Shown here: positions 49,563 through 59,207 of the stretch, piece by piece
Layout of the letters: each line of letters starts with the position of its first letter
Position numbering within the stretch: the first letter of the stretch is position 1
Assembly: GCF_019649015.1 (NCBI RefSeq)
Contig: NZ_BLPI01000001.1
Span: 1,897,001 to 1,961,000 of the forward strand
Source: Agarivorans litoreus
Lineage (GTDB): Bacteria > Pseudomonadota > Gammaproteobacteria > Enterobacterales > Celerinatantimonadaceae
Direction: 5' to 3'
Length of the DNA stretch: 64,000 nt
Notes under the pieces: model-generated
Told to the model about the DNA's origin: nothing
The model's database searches: none
Seen by the model: the letters and a program-made list of their open reading frames with translations, nothing else
Made by a program: the position numbers and the translations under genes

Positions 49563-50639
49563 CTATAGGTTCTCCACCAAATAATGTGGGCGAAGAATAA
49601 CTTTGCTATCGGTGATGATTGCGTAGCTCAATTTCTCATAGCTCTTAAATACCATCAGCTCACCCACTTTCTCGTTAGGCAGCGATACTCGTTGATCATC
49701 ACTGTTAAAAGCGCGGTCGAAGTGATTAGCGGTTTCCTCGTAAGACTTGCGTCTTACTTTATCAATCATCACTTTCCCTGGCTGCGCCACCGCAAACATA
49801 TCACCTGGAGCTACATTATCGCGAGTACCTTTGTTTATCACCACTACATCGTAACGGCTCATTACCGAGGTATCAGTAGCAGCAGAAAGAATGTAGCCAC
49901 TGCTTTCCAACTGTTTGTTATTTGGAATGAAATAAGCAGGCAAACGATCTTGGTCTGGTAGCTCCAGCATAATATCGCCTTGGCGAATTTCTTTTAATAC
50001 CTGCGTCACCTTAAACTGGGTGATGTTGTCTTCATGCTGACGCTCAGACACTCCAACGCCAATAAAGTTAAGCACCTGGCCTAGCTCTTCTTTTGTTTCA
50101 GGATCACGGTATTTATCACCAATACGGTAGATACCGTAGTATTGGCCAGGTTTGGTTTCACCACGGGCATACATCGCACGGCCAATGGCAATACGCGACT
50201 GCGCATCATTGTCACCAAGCACGTAAGGTGCGCCTTTCAGCATATTTTCATCGGCAATATGGTCATGTGATAAAAATGCGCTAATCGAGGCCAGTGGCAC
50301 CGTAGGAATAGGGCTAGCCTTTTCTTCAATACGTGCCTTGGGCGTTACTTTTACAATACGCTTACGCACTAAACGAGGCTCACCATCTTCATAAACCAAC
50401 GATAAGCGATCACCTGGATAAATCAGGTGCGGATTCTCAACTTGTGGGTTGTATTGCCACAAGCGCGGCCAAAGCCACGGAGAATGTAAATACAAGGCAG
50501 AGATATCCCATAAGGTATCGCCTTTTTTCACAACATAGACTTCGGGAAAATCCTCCTTAAGTTTCAGTGTGTCAGCAATAGCACCTCCCACTAAAAACAA
50601 CAAAGAGGCCCAAAGCCAAACTAATTTTTTCCCTTTCAT
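49563..50639 (-). CDS. LysM-domain envelope protein
   Basis: A 358-residue exported protein: signal peptide (KKLVWLWASLLFLVGGAIA), then a LysM peptidoglycan-binding domain at ~35-85 (VYVVKKGDTLWDISALYLHSPWLWPRLW...NPHLIYPGDRLSL). The rest is a mixed domain without known motifs and includes YGIYRIGDKYRDPETKEELG. I start at the ATG at 50639 after GGGAGA. Such a gene divergently paired with def-fmt and upstream of dprA is common in gammaproteobacteria. Function unknown, presumably wall-binding. Confidence 0.88.
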   Translation of the reverse strand: MKGKKLVWLWASLLFLVGGAIADTLKLKEDFPEVYVVKKGDTLWDISALYLHSPWLWPRLWQYNPQVENPHLIYPGDRLSLVYEDGEPRLVRKRIVKVTPKARIEEKASPIPTVPLASISAFLSHDHIADENMLKGAPYVLGDNDAQSRIAIGRAMYARGETKPGQYYGIYRIGDKYRDPETKEELGQVLNFIGVGVSERQHEDNITQFKVTQVLKEIRQGDIMLELPDQDRLPAYFIPNNKQLESSGYILSAATDTSVMSRYDVVVINKGTRDNVAPGDMFAVAQPGKVMIDKVRRKSYEETANHFDRAFNSDDQRVSLPNEKVGELMVFKSYEKLSYAIITDSKVILRPHYLVENL

Positions 50640-50740
50640 AGTGTCTCCCAGCGACATCCCTATATCCAAAGCTGTTTTTTAGTCACATAAATGACTAGAA
50701 TTACCGACAATCTACCAAAACCTGATTGAAGACAGAAGTT

Positions 50741-51241
50741 ATGGCTGTACTTGAAGTATTGCGTTTTCCTGATGAACGCCTGCGTACTATAGCGCAACCC
50801 GTTAATAATATTGACGATAAAGTTAAAACTATAATCGAAAACATGTTTGAAACCATGTATCAAGAGGAAGGAGTTGGCCTAGCTGCGACACAGGTCAACA
50901 TTCACCAGCAAATTGTAGTGATTGACGTATCAGATACGCGAGATCAACGACTTGCGTTAATTAATCCTGAAATCATCGAAACTGATGGCGAAGCATTAAA
51001 TGAAGAAGGTTGTTTATCGGTTCCTGAATATCGTGCCCAAGTGCCAAGAGCAGAAAAAATCAAAGTGAAATCTTTGGATGCCGACGGTAACGAGCAAATA
51101 TTTGAGGCTGAAGGCCTACTGGCTATTTGTGTGCAACACGAACTAGACCACTTAAAAGGTAAATTGTTTATCGATTACTTGTCGCCTCTTAAGCGCCAAC
51201 GAGTAAAAACCAAACTCGAAAAACTTGCTCGTCGCAAGTAA
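50741..51241 (+). CDS. def: Peptide deformylase
   Basis: A 166-residue metalloenzyme that removes the formyl group from nascent N-termini. The three active-site motifs are complete: [19 protein letters not shown] and [11 protein letters not shown], the last with the HExxH metal ligands. ATG at 50741 ([15 protein letters not shown]) matches E. coli; the in-frame ATG 15 bp upstream is less likely. Followed by fmt 24 bp later. Confidence 0.97.
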   Translation: MAVLEVLRFPDERLRTIAQPVNNIDDKVKTIIENMFETMYQEEGVGLAATQVNIHQQIVVIDVSDTRDQRLALINPEIIETDGEALNEEGCLSVPEYRAQVPRAEKIKVKSLDADGNEQIFEAEGLLAICVQHELDHLKGKLFIDYLSPLKRQRVKTKLEKLARRK

Positions 51242-51265
51242 GCAACCACAAAGGTACAACACAGC

Positions 51266-52222
51266 ATGACGCCATTGCGGATCATCTTTGCCGGCACGCC
51301 GGATTTTGCGGCGCGCCATCTAAGCGCATTAATTGCCAGTGACCACCAAGTCGTTGCCGCCTACACCCAGCCAGATCGCCCGGCGGGTCGCGGTAAAAAG
51401 CTGCAAGCTAGCCCGGTAAAACAGCTAGCGCTTGAGCACGGCATTGCAGTTTTCCAACCGGAAAACTTTAAGAGCGAAGAAGCACAACAGCAGTTAGCCG
51501 CGTTAAACGCCGATTTAATGGTAGTAGTGGCTTACGGTTTGCTGCTGCCTCAAGTTGTTTTAGATACACCGCGTTTAGGTTGTATTAATGTGCATGGTTC
51601 TTTATTACCTCGCTGGCGCGGAGCGGCACCGATTCAGCGCTCAATTTGGGCTGGCGATAGCCACTCGGGCGTGACCATCATGCAAATGGACATAGGTTTA
51701 GATACCGGTGACATGCTGTTATTAGATGAAGTTGAAATCGCCAAAGATGAAACCAGTGCATCACTGTATGACAAACTGGCCGAAGTAGGCCCGCACTCGC
51801 TGGTTAAAGCTGTTGAAGGTTTAGCCAACGGAGCGTTGAGCGCTACACCGCAAGACGATAGCCAAGCAAATTACGCCAAAAAGCTTAGCAAAGCAGAAGC
51901 ATGTATCGATTGGCAACAAGATGCCGAATTTATCGAACGCTGCATTCGCGCCTTTAATCCTTGGCCAATGAGCTACTTCACCCTAGCGGATAAAAACATC
52001 AAGGTATGGCAAGCTAGCGTACAACAGCACTCTGGCCAACAGGCTCCAGGCACTATCATTGCGGCAGATAAACACGGCATTGTAGTGGCCACCGGCAAAG
52101 ATGCTTTGCGCCTTGAGATAATTCAAATCCCAGGTAAAAAGGCCTTAGCCGCCGCAGACGTACTAAATGCTCGAAAAGAGTGGTTTGAACTGGGTGCAAA
52201 GCTGGAGACTGCTAATGGCTGA
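51266..52222 (+). CDS. fmt: Methionyl-tRNA formyltransferase
   Basis: A 318-residue enzyme that formylates Met-tRNAfMet. N-terminal Rossmann-like domain with [14 protein letters not shown] and the catalytic [21 protein letters not shown]-terminal OB-fold tRNA-binding domain. Its arn-operon paralogue is the first domain of ArnA (11095). The stop overlaps rsmB by 8 bp. Confidence 0.97.
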   Translation: MTPLRIIFAGTPDFAARHLSALIASDHQVVAAYTQPDRPAGRGKKLQASPVKQLALEHGIAVFQPENFKSEEAQQQLAALNADLMVVVAYGLLLPQVVLDTPRLGCINVHGSLLPRWRGAAPIQRSIWAGDSHSGVTIMQMDIGLDTGDMLLLDEVEIAKDETSASLYDKLAEVGPHSLVKAVEGLANGALSATPQDDSQANYAKKLSKAEACIDWQQDAEFIERCIRAFNPWPMSYFTLADKNIKVWQASVQQHSGQQAPGTIIAADKHGIVVATGKDALRLEIIQIPGKKALAAADVLNARKEWFELGAKLETANG

Positions 52223-53537
52223 ACAGCCAAAAACTAAGCAAATAAATGCCCGCGCAGCGGCTGCCAACATTTTGTATCAAGTGGTAGACCAAGGCCAGTC
52301 GCTAAGCCAAATGCTGCCACGAGTATTGCCTCAAGTAGTGACGCGCGATCACGCCTTGGTAAAAGAGCTATGTTTTGGAGTGTTGCGTTGGCTACCGCGC
52401 TTTGAAGCGGTACTACAGCAGCTAATGGATAAACCCTTAAAAGGCAAAATCCGCAATGGTCACTTTTTGCTAATGGTTGGCTTGTACCAGCTATTCTACA
52501 TGCGAGTGCCAGCTCACGCGGCGGTGTCGGAGACTGTATCAGCCACCAGCCAGTTAAAACTGCATAGCCTAAAAAAACTGGTGAATGGCGTATTACGAAA
52601 TGCCGAGCGCCAACGCGAGCAATTAGAGCCCCAGCTCACCGCCAACGACAGCTTACAATATTGCCACCCAAGCTGGATAAGCAAACGCTTAAAAGCCGCT
52701 TATCCAGAACAATGGGCGCAAATACTCGAAGCTAATAACCAACATGCTCCGATGTGGATAAGGGTAAACGCTCTACAAGGTGAACGCGATGCTTATCAAG
52801 CAGAGCTTGCGGCTTTAGATATCGCCAGCCAAAGTTCCACGCTGGCGCAGCAAGCCTTATGTTTAGACAAAGCACAGCCCGTGCATAAGTTACCACGCTT
52901 CGCCGAAGGTGCATCTTCGGTTCAAGATGGCGCCGCGCAAATGGCAGCCAGCTTATTGGATGCGCAGCCCGGTGAGCGTGTATTAGATGCCTGCGCCGCA
53001 CCAGGCGGTAAAACCTGTCACATTCTAGAACTACAACCAGCATTAGCTGAACTGGTTGCGGTAGATACCGAACAAGCCCGCTTAAACCGTGTTACAGAGA
53101 ACCTTGAGCGAATAGGTTTAACAGCTACTTTGCATTGTAACGACGCCAGCAAACCAGAACGTTGGAACGATCAGCTTTTCGACCGGATTTTGTTAGACGC
53201 CCCCTGCTCCGCCACTGGCGTTATACGTCGCCATCCCGACATCAAGTGGTTACGCCGTGATAGCGATATTGCGGAGTTAGTGAAACTACAAAAAGACATC
53301 TTAGAAGCGCTTTGGCAACAGTTAAAACCTGGCGGAGTCATGCTTTACGCGACCTGTTCGGTGTTGCCCGACGAAAATAGCCAGCAAATTGCGGCATTTT
53401 TGCAACAAACCGCGGATGCTGAACTGGTGCCAATTAACCAAGATGAAACAGCGACCCAACCTGGTTGGCAACTTTTACCCGGCAACAATAACATGGATGG
53501 TTTTTATTATGCTCGACTACGGAAAACCCTTCCTTAG
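52215..53537 (+). CDS. rsmB: 16S rRNA (cytosine-967-C5)-methyltransferase
   Basis: A 440-residue protein. N-terminal NusB-like RNA-binding domain (~5-140; [16 protein letters not shown]), then a SAM-dependent methyltransferase: motif [15 protein letters not shown], motif [24 protein letters not shown] with the catalytic-type PCS cysteine, and [15 protein letters not shown] with the second cysteine. Start ATG at 52215 inside the fmt end. Third gene of def-fmt-rsmB-trkA-trkH, as in E. coli. Confidence 0.96.
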   Translation: MAEQPKTKQINARAAAANILYQVVDQGQSLSQMLPRVLPQVVTRDHALVKELCFGVLRWLPRFEAVLQQLMDKPLKGKIRNGHFLLMVGLYQLFYMRVPAHAAVSETVSATSQLKLHSLKKLVNGVLRNAERQREQLEPQLTANDSLQYCHPSWISKRLKAAYPEQWAQILEANNQHAPMWIRVNALQGERDAYQAELAALDIASQSSTLAQQALCLDKAQPVHKLPRFAEGASSVQDGAAQMAASLLDAQPGERVLDACAAPGGKTCHILELQPALAELVAVDTEQARLNRVTENLERIGLTATLHCNDASKPERWNDQLFDRILLDAPCSATGVIRRHPDIKWLRRDSDIAELVKLQKDILEALWQQLKPGGVMLYATCSVLPDENSQQIAAFLQQTADAELVPINQDETATQPGWQLLPGNNNMDGFYYARLRKTLP

Positions 53538-53605
53538 GCTTGCCTTTCGCGCCATCAAGAGTAACACTAAAAAATAGCAATAAACGCTTAAGGTATTGTT
53601 AGCAA

Positions 53606-54982
53606 ATGAAAATCATTATTCTTGGAGCGGGCCAAGTAGGTGGCACGTTAGCAGAAAACCTAGTGGGTGAGAAATCAGATATCACCCTGGTAGATACTAA
53701 CCAAGACCGCTTGCGAGAGCTGCAAGATAAGTTTGATTTACAGGTTGTATTTGGTCATGCCGCCCACCCCAGCGTATTACGTGAGGCGGGTGCGCACGAT
53801 GCCGACATGTTGGTCGCGGTAACGAACAGCGATGAGACCAATATGGCGGCTTGCCAGATTGCTTACACACTGTTTAATACCCCAAACAAAGTGGCGCGAA
53901 TTCGCTCTGAAGAGTTGCTTGCCGAGAAAGAAGCGCTATTTTGTAATGAGGCGGTTCCGCTCGACCACTTAATCGCGCCCGAGCAACTGGTTACCGACTA
54001 CATCAGCCGTTTAATTGACTACCCTGGCGCACTGCAGGTGATGCAATTTGCCCGAGGTCGAGTAGGTCTGGTAGCGATTAAAGCCTACTACGGGGGCCCT
54101 TTAGTAGGTAATGCCTTATCGGTATTACGCGACCACATGCCTGATATTGAAACCCGAGTAGCAGCAATTTTCCGCCAAGGACGCGCAATTCGCCCACAGG
54201 GCACCACTGTGATTGAAGCAGATGATGAGGTCTTTTTTGTTGCAGCCAGCGACCATATCCGCAAAGTCATGGCCGAATTGCAGAAACTTGAGAAACCCTA
54301 TCGTCGCTTGATGATTGTTGGCGGCGGTAACATTGGCGCCGCGCTAGCTAAGCGCTTAGAAAGCCAATACAGCGTTAAGCTTATCGAACGTAACCAACGC
54401 CGCGCCGAGCAACTGGCAGAAATGCTAAACAATACCATCGTGTTTTGTGGTGATGCCTCAGATCAAGAGTTGCTCAGCGAAGAGAACATCGAACAAGTTG
54501 ATGTATTTATCGCGGTTACTAACGATGATGAAGCCAACATCATGTCGGCCATGTTAGCCAAACGCATGGGCGCCAAAAAAGTGATGGTGCTAATTCAACG
54601 TGGTGCTTACGTAGAGTTGGTACAAGGCGGCACTATTGACATTGCTATCTCACCGCAGCAAGCGACTATCTCAGCCCTGCTTACCCATGTTCGACGTGCC
54701 GATATCGTAAATGTTTACTCACTGCGCCGCGGTGCAGCCGAAGCTATTGAAGCGATTGCGCATGGCGATAGCAATACATCAAAAGTGGTGGGGCGAAGCG
54801 TTGGTGAGTTAAAACTTCCTCCCGGTACCACCATTGGTGCAGTAGTGCGCGGTAACGAAGTGATCATTGCCCACGACGATACGGTGATTGAGCAAGATGA
54901 CCACGTAGTGATGTTCTTAGTGGATAAGAAATTTATCCCTGAAGTTGAGCGTCTATTCCAGCCTAGTCCGTTCTTCCTGTAG
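53606..54982 (+). CDS. trkA: Trk potassium transport NAD-binding protein TrkA
   Basis: A 458-residue cytoplasmic gating subunit with two RCK modules: [16 protein letters not shown] (N-terminal) and [17 protein letters not shown] (~residue 235), each an NAD-binding GxGxxG Rossmann fold followed by a TrkA-C domain (~140-230 and 370-458). It gates TrkH/TrkG in response to nucleotide binding. Length equals E. coli TrkA (458). Followed 10 bp later by trkH. Confidence 0.97.
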   Translation: MKIIILGAGQVGGTLAENLVGEKSDITLVDTNQDRLRELQDKFDLQVVFGHAAHPSVLREAGAHDADMLVAVTNSDETNMAACQIAYTLFNTPNKVARIRSEELLAEKEALFCNEAVPLDHLIAPEQLVTDYISRLIDYPGALQVMQFARGRVGLVAIKAYYGGPLVGNALSVLRDHMPDIETRVAAIFRQGRAIRPQGTTVIEADDEVFFVAASDHIRKVMAELQKLEKPYRRLMIVGGGNIGAALAKRLESQYSVKLIERNQRRAEQLAEMLNNTIVFCGDASDQELLSEENIEQVDVFIAVTNDDEANIMSAMLAKRMGAKKVMVLIQRGAYVELVQGGTIDIAISPQQATISALLTHVRRADIVNVYSLRRGAAEAIEAIAHGDSNTSKVVGRSVGELKLPPGTTIGAVVRGNEVIIAHDDTVIEQDDHVVMFLVDKKFIPEVERLFQPSPFFL

Positions 54983-54992
54983 GTTTTTTCAC

Positions 54993-56450
54993 ATGATGAT
55001 TGCCCCCGATCTCAGGCCCATCATGTTTGTGACGGGTTTGGTATTGTCCAAACTCAGCCTACTAATGTTAGCGCCCTTAGCCATAGGCATGGCTTATGAT
55101 GAGCCAGATTACGTCGAGTTTTTCTATACTATCGTTATCACTCAATCGGTGGCATTTGCCCTGATTCGCTGGGGTAAACGGCCCAATTTTAAACTCTCGG
55201 TGCGTGGCATGTTTTTGCTCACCACCACGGTCTGGTTAGTCGCTTCTGTATTTGGGGCACTACCGCTGTATCGAATAGACCACATAAGCTTTACCGATGC
55301 GTTTTTCGAAACCATGTCTGGGCTAACCACCACCGGTTCTACAGTACTGGCTGGCTTGGATCAAATGCCCAAAAGTGCCTTGCTATGGCGCTCTATGCTG
55401 CAATGGCTCGGTGGAATAGGCTTTATTGTTTTAAGTGTGGCGATTTTGCCGTTTTTGAATGTTGGCGGGATGCGTTTATTCCAAACCGAATCATCTGACT
55501 GGTCTGATAAAAACACCCCTAAAACCAAAAATGTCGCCAGCAACATGCTCAAGGTGTATTTGTTACTATCCATTCTTTGCGCCGGCGCTTATCACCTAAC
55601 TGGCATGGACTGGTTTGAAGCGATTAATCATTCAATGACCACCATCTCAACCGGCGGTTACTCCACCTCCGATCAATCAATGGCGCATTTTAGCAATGCC
55701 AGCCACTGGGTAGGCAGCGTATTTATGTTACTCGGCGGCTTGCCTTTCTTGCTTTTGGTGCAATCGATTCGCCATAAAGATCCTCATTACATCTGGAAAG
55801 ACGCCCAAGTTAGGGGTTTTGTGAGCTTAATTTTAGTGGTGGGCGGCATGATGAGCGTTTGGTTATGGTTACACGGTACCTTTTCACTATTAGATGCGCT
55901 GCGCATCAGCATTTTTAATATCATTTCAATTGTTACCACCACTGGTTACGGACTCACCGACTTTAGCCACTGGGGAAACTTCACCACCGTGTTATTTATC
56001 TTTTTAATGCTGGTTGGTGCCTGTTCGGGCTCTACGTCTGGAGGAATCAAAATATTCCGTTTTCAACTGGCTAGCGGCTTGTTTTCGCGCCAACTTAAAC
56101 AGCTAGTTCATCCTAATGGTATTTACCCGCACCGCTACAATGGCCGAGTGGTAAGCGAGCAGCATATCCGCTCATTGGTTGCTTTTATTTTTGCCTTTTT
56201 CTTCACTCTAATTTTGTTAGCCAGCGGCTTAGCCTTGCTGGGTTTGGATCCGGTCACTGCGTTGTCAGGCGCAATGACCGCCTTAGCTAACGTAGGTCCA
56301 GGTTTGGGTAGAGTCATTGGCCCCGACCATAACTTTCATCTGTTACCAGATTCAGCCAAGTGGCTGTTGTCTTTAGGTATGCTGTTAGGGCGATTAGAAG
56401 TATTAACTGTACTGGTATTGTTTCTGCCGGCCTATTGGCGCTACCGTTAA
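54993..56450 (+). CDS. trkH: Trk potassium uptake channel subunit TrkH
   Basis: A 485-residue membrane protein with four pore-helix repeats carrying filter-like sequences: TMSGLTTTGSTVL, TTISTGGYSTSD, SIVTTTGYGLTD and ALANVGPGLG. GSTSGGIKIFRFQL is the intramembrane-loop signature of the family. Start at the ATG at 54993; the ATG at 54996 or 55023 are alternatives. Its end overlaps the convergent small membrane protein gene by 4 bp. Confidence 0.96.
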   Translation: MMIAPDLRPIMFVTGLVLSKLSLLMLAPLAIGMAYDEPDYVEFFYTIVITQSVAFALIRWGKRPNFKLSVRGMFLLTTTVWLVASVFGALPLYRIDHISFTDAFFETMSGLTTTGSTVLAGLDQMPKSALLWRSMLQWLGGIGFIVLSVAILPFLNVGGMRLFQTESSDWSDKNTPKTKNVASNMLKVYLLLSILCAGAYHLTGMDWFEAINHSMTTISTGGYSTSDQSMAHFSNASHWVGSVFMLLGGLPFLLLVQSIRHKDPHYIWKDAQVRGFVSLILVVGGMMSVWLWLHGTFSLLDALRISIFNIISIVTTTGYGLTDFSHWGNFTTVLFIFLMLVGACSGSTSGGIKIFRFQLASGLFSRQLKQLVHPNGIYPHRYNGRVVSEQHIRSLVAFIFAFFFTLILLASGLALLGLDPVTALSGAMTALANVGPGLGRVIGPDHNFHLLPDSAKWLLSLGMLLGRLEVLTVLVLFLPAYWRYR

Positions 56451-56677
56451 TGTTGGCGGCGATTTCGCGCCAAATAGGGGTTTAACCACCACCATAAGCC
56501 AAGGTAAACCAAGTACAAACCAACAATTATGGTTTTATGTTGGTTGGCGCCGGTATCCACAATCTCGAAATCAACGTTCATAATGTGGCAATACAGCCAG
56601 GCAATCACAATCGAACTGTAAATAATCGAGAAGCGCCACAAAGTAAGCAACAGTGAACGCAAAGCACCAAACAGCAT
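56447..56677 (-). CDS. Small membrane protein of unknown function
   Basis: A 76-residue protein with two hydrophobic segments (LLLTLWRFSIIYSSIVIAWLY and TIIVGLYLVYLGLWWWL) and a basic tail (LARNRRQH). I take the ATG at 56677, with AGG about 10 bases ahead; a TTG two codons upstream is possible. It begins 9 bp after the SirB2-like gene on the same strand, so they are probably co-transcribed. I recognise no family. Confidence 0.65.
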   Translation of the reverse strand: MLFGALRSLLLTLWRFSIIYSSIVIAWLYCHIMNVDFEIVDTGANQHKTIIVGLYLVYLGLWWWLNPYLARNRRQH

Positions 56678-56686
56678 AAGCAATAC

Positions 56687-57076
56687 CTAAGCAAATAAGC
56701 CCAACGGAGAACGACTAAAAGCCACTACGAGTATTTGGGCAAATACCGCAATAGCGGCTAAACCGGCCAATAATCTCACTAGCTGATTTGGCGCTCGCTT
56801 AAGGGCAAACATCCCCAACACAATATACACCACCAACAGCACCACTTTAGCAGTTAGCCAATCTTGAGCGATGGGATATTGTTGCAGCATCACGCAAAGC
56901 AAAATAGCCGCAACCAGCAAACCAGTATCAATAATATGCGGTAGCACTTTTAACCAAGTGCGCTCGAGTAATGACGAACCAAATAAGGCAAGCATCCAGC
57001 GAAAAATAAATCCTAATATGCTTAGCATTGCCAAGCTCATATGTAGGTGTTTTACCATTGGATAGTATTCGAGCAT
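56687..57076 (-). CDS. SirB2-family membrane protein
   Basis: A 129-residue, four-helix membrane protein. The HLHMSLAMLSILGFIFRWML opening and LPHIIDTGLLVAAILL and KVVLLVVYIVLGMFALKRAPN are characteristic of the SirB2 family (sirB2/ychQ in enterics). Function unknown. ATG at 57076 has AAAGGA about 8 bases ahead, preferred over the in-frame start at 57100. Confidence 0.85.
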   Translation of the reverse strand: MLEYYPMVKHLHMSLAMLSILGFIFRWMLALFGSSLLERTWLKVLPHIIDTGLLVAAILLCVMLQQYPIAQDWLTAKVVLLVVYIVLGMFALKRAPNQLVRLLAGLAAIAVFAQILVVAFSRSPLGLFA

Positions 57077-57356
57077 TGCTTGTCCTTTCTGTATTCGCAA
57101 ATTTTAGTCCGACCAGTGTATTAACTTGCATTTAATACCACAAACCTTTTTCTTGAGTAACAAACTCACAACATCTACTAGGTGGCTGATTAACAAAAGA
57201 ATAACTGGACAATAATCACACCACAGCGGCAATACTGCTGTTTTATTCATCAATCCATCGCTAATAACGTGATCTAGCTCTCTTGGGAGATCTGCTAAAC
57301 TGTGGGAGAGTGTCGCCACTATCTTATCTTTTTATTAACAAATGCCGGAGTTGGCC

Positions 57357-57509
57357 ATGTCAGAAGCACCCAATATGCTACCTGCCATCGACATATTAAT
57401 GTGTCATACAGGAGCCTCGTTTTTAGATGCATGCCAAGAATTAGGCGTAGACCCAAACGAAATAGCTGCAATTGGTTCTGAAGACCGATTAGATTCACAA
57501 GAAAATTAA
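57357..57509 (+). CDS. 50-residue small protein, possibly undescribed
   Basis: Reads MSEAPNMLPAIDILM, then CHTGASFLDACQELGVDP and an acidic tail (IGSEDRLDSQEN). ATG at 57357 has GGAG six bases ahead, and an intrinsic terminator starts 3 bp after the stop, so this looks like a complete minimal transcription unit. Two cysteines, no signal peptide or membrane segment; probably a soluble acidic helical protein. I recognise no family. An in-frame ATG at 57342 would add five residues but has no ribosome binding site. The 280 bp before it (57077-57356) contain no other gene I would support. Confidence 0.6.
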   Translation: MSEAPNMLPAIDILMCHTGASFLDACQELGVDPNEIAAIGSEDRLDSQEN

Positions 57510-57512
57510 ATA

Positions 57513-57536
57513 AAAGGCAGCATTAGCTGCCTTTTT
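57513..57536 (+). terminator. Terminator after the 50-residue gene
   Basis: AAAGGCAGC / ATTA / GCTGCCTTT followed by TT: 9-bp stem with T-run, 3 bp after the stop codon at 57507-57509. Confidence 0.85.
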
Positions 57537-57769
57537 CATTTATAACACCGCCTATTCCCCCCGCCTAAAAATTGAGCAATTACTAAACAAACTTATACTT
57601 AAAAGGCCTTTACAACATAGCCTTAGCTCAATTTGCAAATAAGTGTAAATAGCGCACTTCTTCACTAGCTTTGCTTTTGTTTTTACAGGTACAATCGTTT
57701 GGATTTATGCCTATTTGTAGGTATTTTGAACCAATACTTTGCTTTAAAAGTCGATTAAACGGGTATCTC

Positions 57770-58081
57770 ATGTCACAGCTGTATCGAGTGAATTTCATCT
57801 GTAACGGCAAAACTTATGAGCTATATGCTAAACAGGTAAATCAAGCCAGTTTATTTGGCTTTATTGAAGTGGGTGATTTTGTATTTGATGCTCGCGCCCA
57901 GTTGGTCGTTGACCCCAGCGAAGAAAAGTTAAAGACAGAGTTCTCAGGGGTAAATCGCACCATGGTACCTATGCATAACATCTTACGCATTGATGAAGTG
58001 GACAAACCGGGCAAATCTAAAATTCACGAAACCAGCAACATAACGCCCTTTCCTTCTGCCATTTACACACCTAAGCCATGA
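57770..58081 (+). CDS. DUF1820-family protein
   Basis: A 103-residue soluble protein. LYRVNFICNGKTYELYAKQVNQASLFGFIEVGDFVFD and MVPMHNILRIDEVDKPGKSKI fit the DUF1820 family found in many gammaproteobacteria and of unknown role. ATG at 57770 (MSQLYRVNF). The stop overlaps the following gene by 4 bp (ATGA), so the two form an operon. Confidence 0.8.
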   Translation: MSQLYRVNFICNGKTYELYAKQVNQASLFGFIEVGDFVFDARAQLVVDPSEEKLKTEFSGVNRTMVPMHNILRIDEVDKPGKSKIHETSNITPFPSAIYTPKP

Positions 58082-58401
58082 GCCAACAGAGCCCTATAGA
58101 TTGGTTTAAACTAAAAGCGCAGTTTGGCAACGAACAGTTGCTAAAAGTGTGGTTAGCAGATGTTGTTAATGGCAGCGCACAAGAAGCTCAACAAATTAGA
58201 CAAGCCATTGAAGACGGCAAAGTAAATAGTGGCTTATTACAACAGCTTCAAGGCATAGCCGCTTTGGTTTGTAGCCCTGCGCTTAGTACTTGGGTTAAGC
58301 AGTTGAAGCAGAGTGAACAACCGCAAGCAGATCTTGAAAAATGCTTAACTTGCTACCTTGAGGTAGTAGCTGAAATCACTCACTACCTCAAGCAACACTA
58401 G
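58078..58401 (+). CDS. HPt-like helical protein lacking the phospho-histidine
   Basis: A 107-residue, wholly helical protein. The centre (QAIEDGKVNSGLLQQLQGIAALVC...WVKQLKQ) has the pattern of a histidine phosphotransfer domain (H-x-L-K-G-S-A), but the histidine and lysine are replaced by Q55 and Q58 while G59 and A61 remain. If the fold is right it would bind a receiver domain without relaying phosphate. The assignment is by eye and uncertain. It overlaps DUF1820 by 4 bp; its stop codon TAG lies in the first bases of the MITE-like element. Confidence 0.55.
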   Translation: MSQQSPIDWFKLKAQFGNEQLLKVWLADVVNGSAQEAQQIRQAIEDGKVNSGLLQQLQGIAALVCSPALSTWVKQLKQSEQPQADLEKCLTCYLEVVAEITHYLKQH

Positions 58402-58664
58402 GGTCTGTTGATCTTTGCTGATGGTTTTTGCAGCAATAAATTAGCCATTTAGGCAAGGCAGTGAGTGTGCAGTTAAGTGGTCTTAATAATCACTCGCTAA
58501 CGCTGAATAAATGGCTAAGAAATGCTGCCCGAAGGGTTCGGATAAGCGAACTTTACTCTTTGTTAAGCACTTCTTGCTTAGCCCACTAGGCTTCTAAGTG
58601 CTCGCCGCGATTAAAGCCCGCTTATCTCGAACAAAATTTCAACACCAAAGATCAACAGACCCTA
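58399..58664. mobile_element. MITE-like element, 266 bp with 19-bp terminal inverted repeats
   Basis: Ends TAGGGTCTGTTGATCTTTG and CAAAGATCAACAGACCCTA are perfect 19-bp inverted repeats. Inside, TTAGCCATTTA (58441) and TAAATGGCTAA (58508) form a further inverted pair flanked by GCAGCA/TGCTGC, and AGCACTT/AAGTGCT form another. There is no ORF of transposase size, so it is non-autonomous. The terminal TA may be a target-site dinucleotide. The parent transposon is not in this window. Confidence 0.8.
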
Positions 58665-58685
58665 ACTACGCTGTAAATGTCGTAG

Positions 58686-59012
58686 TTAAGGTTTCTTTAC
58701 CCAATCGCCCGAGGGAGATTGAATATAAGCGCCACTATCACTGCGCTCAATTGCTTTTTTGCCCGCCAGTGCAGCCACTTGTTGCTCGGTTAAACCGTTT
58801 TCTTTAGCAATTTGCTTGTATTTGGCTAAACGCTTTTGGTTAATACCATCCACTAAGGCTTTTACTTCAGCATTGTGGCTAACTATGCCTAACAAACCAT
58901 TGGTTTGCTCACCCACCCAACCATTATTCTTTGCTTCACCTAAATCCAAGGCCGCTACAGAAAAGCTAAGGCTTAACAGTAAGGCTAGTATCCAGCTATT
59001 CCTTTTCATCAT
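58686..59012 (-). CDS. ydbL: YdbL-family periplasmic protein (DUF1318)
   Basis: A 108-residue secreted protein: signal peptide (MKRNSWILALLLSLSFSVAA), then LDLGEAKNNGWVGEQTNGLLG, VKALVDGINQKRLAKYKQIAKENGLT and VAALAGKKAIER, as in DUF1318/YdbL. In E. coli YdbH, YnbE and YdbL act together at the outer membrane with TamB and YhdP in phospholipid transport to the outer membrane. Third gene of the ydbH-ynbE-ydbL operon. Confidence 0.9.
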   Translation of the reverse strand: MMKRNSWILALLLSLSFSVAALDLGEAKNNGWVGEQTNGLLGIVSHNAEVKALVDGINQKRLAKYKQIAKENGLTEQQVAALAGKKAIERSDSGAYIQSPSGDWVKKP

Positions 59013-59018
59013 GCTCTC

Positions 59019-59207
59019 CTAAAACAGTCCGCTTTCATCACTAAATAAATCATCAAGTTGCTTATCAACGCGCACTCGAATTTCATGATCAATTTTTACA
59101 TTTAGATTAACCGTAATCGGCTTATCTACCGCTACCTCTACCTTAGGTGTACAGGCCGCTAGGCCTAACACTAAAACGAGGGGGAAGAAGAAGTATCGTC
59201 TATCCAT
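59019..59207 (-). CDS. ynbE: YnbE-family outer-membrane lipoprotein
   Basis: A 62-residue lipoprotein with lipobox LGLAAC (cysteine ~19) followed by TPKVEVAVDKPITVNLNVKIDHEIRVRVD, matching YnbE. It is thought to dock YdbH to the outer membrane by beta-augmentation. It begins 37 bp inside the 3' end of ydbH and ends 6 bp before ydbL, so the three are one operon. Confidence 0.9.
   Translation of the reverse strand: MDRRYFFFPLVLVLGLAACTPKVEVAVDKPITVNLNVKIDHEIRVRVDKQLDDLFSDESGLF

Noticed and set aside
57104-57319. Minus-strand open frame of 71 codons upstream of the 50-residue gene
   Set aside because: No ribosome binding site, low-complexity lysine/leucine end, and no support from context; a shadow is more likely.
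58399-58664. Insertion sequence with transposase
   Set aside because: No frame in the 266 bp could encode a transposase; the element is called MITE-like.
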